From: Antedon mediterranea
Lineage: Eukaryota; Echinodermata; Crinoidea; Comatulida; Antedonidae
Assembly (NCBI RefSeq): GCF_964355755.1
Contig: NC_092671.1
Span: 10,119,001-10,179,000 of the forward strand
Reading direction: 5' to 3'
Length of the DNA stretch: 60,000 nt
Shown here: piece by piece, positions 47,101 through 55,381 of the stretch
Numbering within the stretch: the stretch's first letter is position 1
Layout: the number at the start of each line of letters is the position of its first letter
The notes under the pieces: generated by a model
The model's database searches: none
What the model was told of the DNA's origin: nothing
The model's input: only the letters and a program-made list of their open reading frames with translations
Position numbers and translations under genes: made by a program

Positions 47101-50100
47101 AATTTACGTTACTCAATTGTAACACAGTATACATTTTCTAAGAAAGATAACACCAGTTTTGTCATATGACTATTTAATAGAGTACAGTAATGAGTGTTAT
47201 TTTATGTGAATTTAAGACAGGAATGTATGCGGACATACAAGAAATCAACAACAACCTTTGATTGACGACTCATGTTATTATGGATGTTAATAAAGTATAA
47301 ACTATAAAATACAATATGTATTAGTGAATGTAACAATATGTAAGTTATTATACATGTTTTTGTTTGATTACATACACTATTTTATAGTTTCATATTCATA
47401 GAAATATAATATTGTTGCCTTTATAATCGTTTACATTGAAAGTCGAAAATAAAACATGTAACGTAGGTTACAACCACGATTCCAGTTGCGATCATTCATT
47501 TTGTTGACAATTTTACATTGATAAATATTATGTGAGGAAAATAACAGAGAAGTAAATATAGATGTTGCACTTTAGTTTAGTAACAATTATAAAATGTTTC
47601 GTCAACATTTGTTTTTGAGAATTTTCATTTCCTAATGTTGCTAATATACTGAGCCCGAGCCTACAGGGAATAGAGCCTGCAAAAGCGACGCGTACACACC
47701 TACTCGGGCACCGGCGGAGCGCGATCGATAGTAAATATACCCGATTTCAAATGATCATAAAATTCTTTTAAAAAATATCAACATTTTGATTTTTTGAGGA
47801 TTAAAAGTAAAGATATTGAAATTTAACATAATATTTACAAATATGTATTTAAAAATTCGGAAACAATTTTAGCGTGATATTAAAACAAACTTTTTAGAGT
47901 TCCGCGATTTTCTACGCAGGATTTGTTTGTTTTCATTGTTAATGGGCGAATGTTACCTAAACTAGAATCGTTATAAATCTTTTAAATTTGTATTATAAGT
48001 AATTTCTGTAGTATTCTTAGTAACATCGAATGTCTCTAATTAACTAGCAGTTATTTATACTAACTATTGTTCAATAATAAGCGTGTATGAAGTGAAAATC
48101 TATAGTAATAATGTTCTTAGTCAGTTCGTCTCGCTCGCGTGAAGTCTTCGGGTTTCTCAATACAATTCTCAGCGGTAAAGATAGGCTCGCGCTAATGTTT
48201 AAATCAAAAGCGCTCTCAAAACACTTTTTGTCCAAAATTCGCAATATGACGTGAGTGTGGCTTCGCAACGTATGGTGCAATTGGCGTGTGTGGCCTGGCC
48301 GCATCGTCCTACACACTTAATTAGACATACTAAAAACAAATAGTTTGGTTTCTTTTCCTGTTGTGTTGGGTTGGGGACTGAGATTACATGCATCGTGGGG
48401 TCAACTACTTTTTAAATTTGAATATGATACCTATATCTATATTGAGAATGACATCTATGTATGGGACTCAACAAAGTTTCAACATAATAGAGGTGTCCCG
48501 TGTGTTTCTGTAGTAAAAACATTAATTCCTCCTCGTTGGTTTTACGGGAAATTGTCCCAAAGCATGTCCAAAAGGAGAGGTTTTACTGTAATTCTCTATC
48601 GAGGCTTTCCAGTCATTCATCGTAATGTCATTAATGATAATCTTAAACAATTTTAGAAACATTATAGTTATAATTCGCAAAGAGTTTAATGTACGAAGTA
48701 AGTGGCCATTTGGAATTATTACACTTTCTGTATAATGGACGTATGTCTAGATTATATATAATATTTCAAAATGCATCTTTTTTTTTAAATATTGGATTTC
48801 TAACGAAAGCGAAACAACTCACGAACTTACTTCACATTCAGAGGATAAGATGGTGTATATCTAACTGTATACATCACTTTACCGTCAGCCCCATCGGGTG
48901 CCATAAAGGCCACAATCATCGTTGTTGGGCCTGTGGTCTGGAGTTTCACGGCGAATGGTGGGTCAAGTGGTCTACTATCAACTAATAAAATAAAATATAT
49001 GAAAGATAAAAATACGATAAGCTATAACAACTATTGATTAGTTGTTGACTTGTTAAACTTTTTTAAAGCGCCACCAGCGGCGAATAACTCAAGCAAAGTT
49101 TCATGTCCAGATCTTTTACGAACATTGGATCATCAACAAGAAACTTTTACCAAATCAAGAAAAGTCTTCAATATAAATATAAATACCTGTATCAGTATCT
49201 GGTATCTCAACAATTTTATACACAGGTGCGCCCTCTCCAGCTTGGTTGAACGCTCTCAACTTGATGACGTAACTCGCGGATGGTCTCACATTAACATAAG
49301 TATACGATAACTTGTTGCTGTCCAATTCTTTGATAACGACGTCAGGAAGATTCTTGCCAATACCAAGTATATATCCACGTACTATAGTGCCTTGCTCGCT
49401 ATCTGGAGGTTCCCACATGATGTGTATGGCGTCTGATCGTGGGATAACCGTCAAAGATTCCACTTGAGGAGGTACTCGTGATTCGTCTACGAAATATATT
49501 ATTATATACCGTTGATTTTTATCAAGAATTTTTGTTATTGTCACCTTTGTAAGTAACAAGTTTGTAAGTCTAATACAAGTGTTCTACCTACCTTATCATA
49601 GTAGACCATTGGACAAAAAGAATTAAAACCATTGATAGCTTCTTAAACAAATATAACTTGTAAATCAGAGTTTATAATTAGGCTAATTATTAACATCATT
49701 TCACATGGCAGTATATAAAAAAAACTTGGGTAATCAAAAGCAAAAGATGAATTACGTCTTACCTGGCACTCTTGTCACTTCTAGTTTTGCTCTGGCAAAC
49801 TCGGGTCGAAAACTCGTGTCCATCGGACTATTTATCTCACAGATGTAAGTAGAAGAATCATCCTTGTTAACGTTATTAATTGTCAAAATTTCACCACCCT
49901 CGCTCAACAAATATTTATCATTTGGTACAATGTCATATTTCAGTTTCTTCCATTTTATCTCCGGTTTAGGAACACCGTCTGCGCGGCATCTAAGAGTGAC
50001 GTCATTCCCCTCTGTCGTTTCAATGTCTTCTGGTTTTTCAATGAATGTCGGTGGAACTAGAACGGTTAATACAGCATCTGCTGTTATGCGACCTGCCCAA

Positions 50101-53100
50101 TTCTCTGCAACACACGTGTAGGTCCCGGCGTCTTCTTTCACTGTACTGCTGATAAAGAATACGCCTTCCATTAGAGTTTCCAGAAGACGTCCTTCTATGA
50201 CTGCCGCCACTGAACTATTGCCATCTATAAGGAAAATGGGAACAATCCATGTTGATATACAAATTGGGGAATTCTCTCTGTAAAAACCTATGTAATTTAA
50301 ACAAATCACAATGACAAATACACAGTTTCAGCAATAACAATTTGCATTACCTTTCAACCACGAAATAACAGGTTTTGGATATCCATAAACCGAACACACC
50401 AAGAACGACGGACTGCCAGATTGTGCGGAAGCATTCCTCGGTTTAGACAGGAACTCTGGTGCCTCTAACAAAACATAAATTCATTGTTGGTATCGTGAAA
50501 TAACGCGTTAAAACTAAAATTATACAGCCCTATTGTAACCAACATTTCTCTAATTCACATAACTAAGGCGATCGCCCTTCAAATTTCTTCTAATCAAAAA
50601 ATTGAAATAATATTAAAAATTAGATTGAGAATGAATAATAACTTAACTAATTCATATTTTTATTTAAAAAAACACACAATTATATTATTATCACACTAAT
50701 TTCTGAATGACAATAGCATACTCTTTGTAATCTCGTGGTGTTGGTATGAAACGTTTTCCGGTAACTCAAACTGATAGTGAACCAAAAAGTGACCAGACAC
50801 CGTACTTGGTCCTGTATAAAACACATTGAGTTGCTGCTGTGTTGACGTGACAATCAATGGTAGATCTAAACCATCCCGACTGGAGATAGAAGCCATTTTC
50901 CTTGTCTTTTGGTCTCTATCAGTAAACGTCTGAAATACCATCGATTCACGAATCAAAAACTTTGTTGGCACGGACTCGTTATTGGTCTCTGGTAAGAAGT
51001 CTAATTGCGTTATGTTGATAGTGACTTTCTTGTTCGCAGGAGCCGTAAAGCGGTATCGACATCGAACGTAGGAGGACTTTATGAACTGCATGATGGTTCC
51101 AGAAGAAGGAGAATCTGCAGTTATCATAACTCCGCAGTCTGTAGACAAGGAAATAGATTATACGATGGTAAAATAAAAACTCAAAAAGAAAACTCGAAAG
51201 GATACAGATTTCTGTTTTAAAAATGTATATTGAAAGAATTCGACTAATAAATAATAAGAATATGTGTTGTAATGAAGACTAGAAAACAACCCTATTAAAA
51301 TAAACAAAGAAGGGTTATACAGCATTTTAAATTATCGCATGCTTTTATTATCATGTAAGACGGCAGTAAAATAATTACTGATGATAGCAAAAATGTAAAA
51401 GTTTCAACAACCCTCACCTTCTGGATAAGAGACAATATTTGAGGGCGGACTTTCCATATGCAACATCTGAGTGGTAACCCTAAAGTAATATTTTTTATAT
51501 GGTTCAGGAAGACGGATTGTTCTCTGCTGTGTCACTGACCATTCTTCAAGCGGCAATGTTTTGTTTTTGGTATAGTAAACATTATATGCTTTACCCGAGG
51601 AAAAAAAAAACCACACAATATCAAATCATCATAATCATTAATTACCTATCGATTAATCGATAAAGAACTTGTGAGCAAGATGTACATTACGATTTAGTAA
51701 ATTTAATGTAGACCTAAAATAGAGGTTTAATATAAGGGATACTAAAGAGAAGAAAAAGCTTTTCATTTCATATGACTAAATACTTTGAAAGCATTATTAT
51801 AATAATAATAATAATAACAATAATAATAATAATAATAATATTATAATAACAAATACTCAATCAATCAAAAACTATTACATTATTCTTATACTTCAATAAT
51901 AATCCAATAATTGTTTTTTTTAATAAAAAATACAACAATTACTGCACTCACAATATCCAGTTGTCCTCGCTACGACTTTAACTCCGTCACCATGTCCTAC
52001 AACACGCAATAGCACAGGTGCTGCAAAAACAATAACAATATTATATATATGCCACTAAAGCTCTGTCTACACTGTCAAAATAGTTTGACAAAAAAGTTTG
52101 ATGTGACCAAATATGGTAGTGATATGGCCAAATATGGTAGTGATATGACAGCATCATGTCTATATTATACATTTTTTGTCACATAAAATTTGATAGTGTA
52201 GACAAAGTCTAAGACTTGATGTTACCGCGCTCTTTAAGAAAGATCTTCCAAGCTTTCACAATGTAAACTCCTACCAATAATATTCATTTATGCTAACCAA
52301 AGAAACATTTAAAGTTGTCTAGGGGAGTATACATCTGTCTTGGGTTATCATTTCAATGAGTAGGCCTACGTTGCGTAAAATCAAAGTTCTTTACCTTCGA
52401 GTGTTGCTCCCCACTCTAGAGGATCGTTGGTCGTATTCATCACCGATGTACTATGCGGACTCTTTGATCTTCCCTTTGAAACCATAACTACAAATACATA
52501 CGTTGTCAACGGCAGAAGCTTGTCTATCAATACAAAATCCGTATTCATCACCTCAATTTGTTCATTTCTAGTTATAAATGAGAAAATATATATATATAAA
52601 AGTGATGCCACAATAATATTTTTAAAAATTAAGTCTATATTGCCGCCAACTCATTACAAATATAATTTAACTAAAATGTAAGAGAAAAATAATAATAATA
52701 ATTAATAAAATGTATATACACTGACCAGGGAGTTGTAAAATAAGTAGGCCCTAAGTTGTAAAATACAACTCTTTGCACTGACGCATTAAACATCTATGCT
52801 TAAATACAATTAATTTCAAATCAGTTAAATTATGTTAAAAAAAACAAGTGGCTTACTCTCCAAGTTCGCCTAATTCGATCTGTTCTGGGACTACTTTGTA
52901 GATGATCGTATAAGTCAATTTTCCTCGAACTTGATTCGGATCTTTCCATGAAACACGAATGCTGAAGGGGGAAATGGCTTCAGCTGCGAGGTCCGTTGGT
53001 GCCTGCAGCTCTCTCCGCTTGCTGTCAACACTGCAATTAATTAACGAATACTGGTGGTTTGAGTGAGGTAAACACTTTACTAATAATTCTTAATTATTGT

Positions 53101-54208
53101 TAATCTGTATTGCCTAGATAAAATATAGCATTTCAACAAATATATCTGAAAATATCAACCAAAAATAATATCAAAAAATCTTTCAAAAAAGATAATACAA
53201 AAACAAGCAGCAAAGAGAACAAGCAAAACACTTTCCTCCAATAAGAAATTCATTTTGAGTTTAAATATTATTAATTAGGCTTTGACTTCATCATGAATTT
53301 CTTCCCACATTCGCGGGAAAATATGAATTACTGATCGATGCAGGCAGTTAGTCCGTGCATACAAGTGTATTGACGCAAACATTTTTTACGAATACTTTTT
53401 GTGGAGACAAACAAAAAATTCACAATGTTTTTTCGTCTCTTTATTTGCAGTTACCATTTTTTTTATCTGAAATTATTCAGCGGAGCTTCTGGTAACTCTA
53501 ACAGATGATGATGATGATGAATAAAGTATATACATTAATATAGTGTTTAAAAACATTCGGTAATTGAACATAAACGGCAAGAGTGTAATGCAGGGGATTG
53601 ACATAATAATATAGTGATTCTAGTGTTTACTCACATCAGGGGTCTTTATGATGAGCTATTTCAAGATTATTGAGAGCTTTATTGAAATCCAAAACACATG
53701 CTAAAACGAATAAGCAATCATGTACGCCAGGAGAAAGCACCGCAAGTGGTAAAAACTAGAACAGACAATGGCCTTGACTTTACGGGCTAAGAACACGATT
53801 TAACATGGTGTGACCAAAATATAAAAATTAGTCGTCACTGTACAGATTTTAATTACCCAATATTGCCTTTAGGGGTACAGTATATTCAGGGAATAAGATA
53901 TATTCTATACTATTATTGACAGATAAATCAAAATACACTAGCAATACTGCCTAAACCATCGCACGAACATAAACTCTCTTATTCGCACGTAAAGGCTTTA
54001 ACAGGTTAAACATTTGCCGTAAAGATAAAGCAAGGAACAACGATACATTAAAGAAATAAGGTAGCTGAGCTAACTTATGTAGAACAATATACCTATAAAC
54101 AATGTCGAATATATTATAAATAAGAAAAAAAAATACTTAAGCTTACTTGTCGAGACATCCGGTAATTATCACCAACATAGGAAGTAAAACGGACCACAAA
54201 TTTGTCAT
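40449..54208 (-). CDS. Secreted FN3-CUB-Ig-FN3 protein with DCC/neogenin-like FN3 domains (13 exons)
   Basis: Coding exons, in transcription order: 54208-54147, 53030-52857, 52567-52395, 52020-51952, 51588-51418, 51138-50722, 50464-50351, 50224-49763, 49486-49187, 48981-48831, 41921-41782, 41124-41017 and 40651-40449. All 12 junctions have GT-AG sites and compatible phases, giving 847 residues. Order: signal peptide (1-about 18), FN3 (about 30-125), FN3 (137-216), CUB (217-345), Ig (357-443), Ig (445-540), FN3 (552-645), FN3 (650-740), FN3 (747-840), then GRCP and a stop. The last three FN3s most resemble FN3 4-6 of neogenin/DCC, netrin/RGM receptors. Those proteins have four Ig and six FN3 domains, a membrane segment and no CUB. 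Here no membrane segment follows, so it is predicted to be secreted or an ectodomain isoform. Family placement is inference. Confidence 0.82.
41161..41640. repeat. Imperfect trinucleotide repeat, about 480 bp
   Basis: A (TCATCATCG/TCCTCC)n array made of CAT, CGT and CCT triplets, with internal higher-order duplications such as TCATCATAATCTTCATCATC at both ends. It lies in intron 11 of the CUB/Ig/FN3 gene, only 36 bp from the exon-12 acceptor. Open frames through it (poly-Met/Arg or poly-Ser) are artefacts of the repeat. Confidence 0.95.
41922..43556. other. Intron 10 of the CUB/Ig/FN3 gene, part downstream of the inserted element
   Basis: AT-rich, with several TAGGCCTA motifs. No coding exon seen. 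Confidence 0.65.
43956..47471. repeat. Eleven interspersed copies of GTAACTTACGTTAC-type near-palindrome
   Basis: Starts, with F meaning GTAA(C/T)(T/C)TACGTTAC and R its complement: 43956 F, 44148 F, 44315 F, 44677 R, 44698 R, 44874 R (degenerate, ends GTTT), 45063 R, then the gene, 46712 F, 47078 F, 47099 F and 47458 R. Variants are GTAACTTACGTTAC, GTAACCTACGTTAC and GTAATTTACGTTAC. Two pairs are spaced 21 bp start to start. The outer bases GTAAC/GTTAC are nearly invariant while the centre varies, as expected of a site bound by a dimeric protein. Confidence 0.85.
45211..46700 (+). pseudogene. Degenerate two-exon gene of the candidate transposon, basic DNA-binding-like protein
   Basis: Exon A from ATG 45211 encodes MVKSRAEIQAAYRERQKEKR and, after a TGA at 45394-45396 in the same frame, continues KQVQAQLQVQHPEEADEPSS to the donor GCAG|GTAGGT (45778). 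Exon B starts after TTTTCTAG at 46063 in matching phase (G+GT) with MSPRSVPKGLKKQLLLSHAL, later FMERDDNSRMMPGKRDA and RNTSLCQKHQNFALK. The N-terminus is highly basic and Arg-rich, followed by a Ser-rich linker and a basic helical stretch. The stop looks like a CGA-to-TGA change. Two single-A insertions at about 46620-46623 and 46636-46639 break a frame that reads VKRIK and SLGVITITSPDEAIKS. I recall similar uncharacterised proteins in many invertebrates but cannot name the family. Confidence 0.65.
47667..48830. other. Intron 10 of the CUB/Ig/FN3 gene, part upstream of the inserted element
   Basis: AT-rich with a short GC-rich patch right after the candidate transposon end (about 47690-47730). 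A GTGTCC-type repeat fragment lies at about 48490-48600, ending GAGGTTTTACTGTA. No exon supported. Confidence 0.6.
49187..49486 (-). other. Exon 9: third FN3 domain
   Basis: One 300-bp exon encodes a complete FN3: VPPQVESLTVIPRSDAIHIM, WEPPDSEQGTIVRGYILGIG and SYVIKLRAFNQAGEGAPVYK. The string VRGYILGIG...ASYVIKLRAFNQAGEGAPVY parallels FN3 four of neogenin (VRGYVISYG...[20 protein letters not shown]). Acceptor TTTCGTAG at 49487 and donor ACAG|GTATTT, both in phase 1. Confidence 0.9.
49763..50464 (-). other. Exons 7-8: two immunoglobulin domains
   Basis: Exon 7 (50464-50351) gives APEFLSKPRNASAQSGSPSF and LVCSVYGYPKPVISWLK. Exon 8 (50224-49763) continues with DAGTYTCVAENWAG, closing Ig 1 (Cys-Trp-Cys present). 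Exon 8 also holds a whole second Ig: TFIEKPEDIETTEGNDVTLR, CRADGVPKPEIKWKK and SSTYICEINS. Both are I-set-like, as in neural adhesion receptors. Phase 1 at each boundary. Confidence 0.9.
50722..51138 (-). other. Exon 6: CUB domain
   Basis: A single 417-bp exon encodes DCGVMITADSPSSGTIMQFI, KSSYVRCRYRFTAPANKKVT, INITQLDFLP and VFYTGPSTVSGHFLVHYQFE. This fits CUB: the first Cys-Gly, GTI, the second Cys before a Y-x-F/I-x-A-P strand, and a terminal GHFLVHYQF strand. Only the first disulfide pair (two Cys) is present; the second pair usual in CUB domains is absent. A donor A|GTATGC was chosen because it keeps phase with exon 7. Confidence 0.8.
51418..52020 (-). other. Exons 4-5: second FN3 domain
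   Basis: Exon 4 (52020-51952) gives APVLLRVVGHGDGVKVVART. Exon 5 (51588-51418) gives YNVYYTKNKTLPLEEWSVTQ, YKKYYFRVTTQMLHMESPPS and NIVSYPE. Together these make a somewhat short FN3 fold with the expected Tyr-rich strands and a PPS near the end. Junction T+CA = Ser. Confidence 0.75.
52056..52213. mobile_element. Short inverted-repeat element (MITE), copy 3
   Basis: Ends AAAGCTCTGTCTACACTGTC and GATAGTGTAGACAAAGTCTA, with the same internal blocks (TTTGACAAAAAAGTTTGATG, two AAATATGGTAGTGATATG repeats) as the elements at 8193 and 11116. It lies in intron 3 of the CUB/Ig/FN3 gene. Confidence 0.7.
52395..53030 (-). other. Exons 2-3: first FN3 domain
   Basis: Exon 2 (53030-52857) encodes VDSKRRELQAPTDLAAEAIS, FSIRVSWKDPNQVRGKLTYT and IIYKVVPEQ. 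Exon 3 (52567-52395) encodes NEQIEVMNTDFVLIDKLLPL and TTYVFVVMVSKGRSKSPHST. The Trp, the Leu-x-Pro-x-Thr-x-Tyr motif and GRSKSP are standard FN3 landmarks. Confidence 0.85.
53031..54146. other. Intron 1 of the CUB/Ig/FN3 gene
   Basis: AT-rich, with a small GAT repeat (53503-53520). Nothing else supported. Confidence 0.75.
54147..54208 (-). other. Exon 1: start codon and signal peptide of the CUB/Ig/FN3 protein
   Basis: Encodes MTNLWSVLLPMLVIITGCLD followed by two bases, with donor GACAA|GTAAGC. A hydrophobic core (VLLPMLVIITG) and small residues before Cys-Leu-Asp fit a signal peptide. Phase 2 joins exon 2 (AA+T = Asn). Confidence 0.85.
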
Positions 54209-55381
54209 GTTTCTAATTGTTCGTCCGCGACTGGAGACAGACGATACTGGTAACGAATTCACAAAGTTACAAAATAGATTTCTTTACTAAAAACATCAAG
54301 CTTCGTCTCTTCTACTTCAGACAAAGGGTTGACCCTCGTTAAATAGATACTAGGCGTCTGTTATTACTATCACTGTTTAAAATACGGAAACGAAATGTGT
54401 TTTAAACCCGGTTGAAGCCTATAGCCAGTAATGCCATCATAGCTGAATGACGTGAAGATTCGTTGTGAGTGATTGAGTCCCGACGAACGCATTGCCTCAT
54501 CAAAGCAGCAAGGTGTCCAATTTCAGTGCTTACCTAATTTCTATTCATTACGGATTTACAAAGGTATTAGAAAGCATAGAATCAAACTCCTTATTATTGT
54601 CTGAATTTTAAAAGAACTTACCCCTAGGCCGTATTTTTGCTTTTCAAAAAATAAAATCAGATAAGAAAATAAAAGGACGTTAAATAACATCGATGTTAAA
54701 GTGTTCTTCTAGCATTGGAATTAACTCTCAAAACACTATATATGTATTTTCTTTCTATATAATTTATTTATAATTGTCTAGGCCCATACTCTTTTCAGCT
54801 TAAGCACATATTACGCTGATTGGTAATTTATATTTTCTCAATAATATAATGTGGACTGTAATATAAGTAATATTGATGACACAGTAAAAATAACGCAACG
54901 CCTTGTTCTAAATTTCAATTTCTTGGCCCCAATAATGTTCCTTATAAACGTGAACAAGTCTTAACTGCCTCCTGTCTACATACAATTTCCGTTATTATCA
55001 ATTTCTTTCCTGTCGTTATACTATTTTGGCTTACAATGATATACCCTTTATTTTGCACTGTCAACAAATTCGCGATGGACTTGGAACTAAATCTAAAAAT
55101 AGTTTCAGAGATTGGAAAGCAAGTTGTGCTCATAAAACGTTTCGTTTTTCCCTAAACAAAATCATCCATATCTGCTGCAAAACTAATAAAATCATATTTA
55201 GGCCTAGGTATATAATGTACGATGAGCTACTATATATACAGATCCACATCCCTTAGGAAAATACTGATACTGTAGTAGTTTGATCATGAAGATAATACCT
55301 CCATGATTTAATATTATTTACAGTCCTTTAATACAGTTTATATATAAATTTATATGTATATATTTTGCTTCATTCACTAGG
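54209..55381. other. Intergenic region between the CUB/Ig/FN3 gene and the acidic secreted protein gene
   Basis: Both genes are on the minus strand, so this holds the 5' region of the former and the 3' end of the latter. An ATTAAA hexamer on the minus strand (55307-55312) lies about 70 nt after the latter's stop and could be its polyadenylation signal. No other feature. Confidence 0.55.

Larger units (their letters stand above)
43557..47666 (+). mobile_element. Candidate uncharacterised DNA transposon with repeated 14-bp palindromes
   Basis: Imperfect inverted ends: CTACAGGCTCAGGCTCACTA from 43557, and CTGTAGGCTCGGGCTCAGTA read on the minus strand from 47666 (18 of 22 positions match over the full block). 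Between them lie a two-exon plus-strand gene (45211-about 46700) and 11 copies of a 14-bp near-palindrome, seven before the gene and four after. No such motif was noticed elsewhere in the window. Target-site duplications were not resolved, so the true ends may differ by some tens of bases. It is inserted in antisense orientation in an intron of the CUB/Ig/FN3 gene. Confidence 0.5.
41782..48981 (-). other. Exons 10-11: fourth FN3 domain, split by a 6.9-kb intron
   Basis: Exon 10 (48981-48831) encodes VDSRPLDPPFAVKLQTTGPT, then MIVAFMAPDGADGKVMYTVR and YTPSYPLNV. Exon 11 (41921-41782) encodes LINTTETTLTLTNLKPYTVY and EVSVKRTTIEGSSRYSIVSF, completing the domain. The junction is phase 2 (AA+A = Lys). 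The pattern LKPYTVYEVSVKR matches FN3 five of neogenin (LKPNTLYEFSVMV). The intron between contains the transposon-like element at 43557-47666. Confidence 0.85.

Noticed and set aside
43540-47730. Similar words GCGCGACCGAAA (left) and GCGCGATCGATA (right) outside the candidate transposon as a target duplication
   Set aside because: Too long and imperfect for a target-site duplication, and not directly adjacent to the inverted ends.
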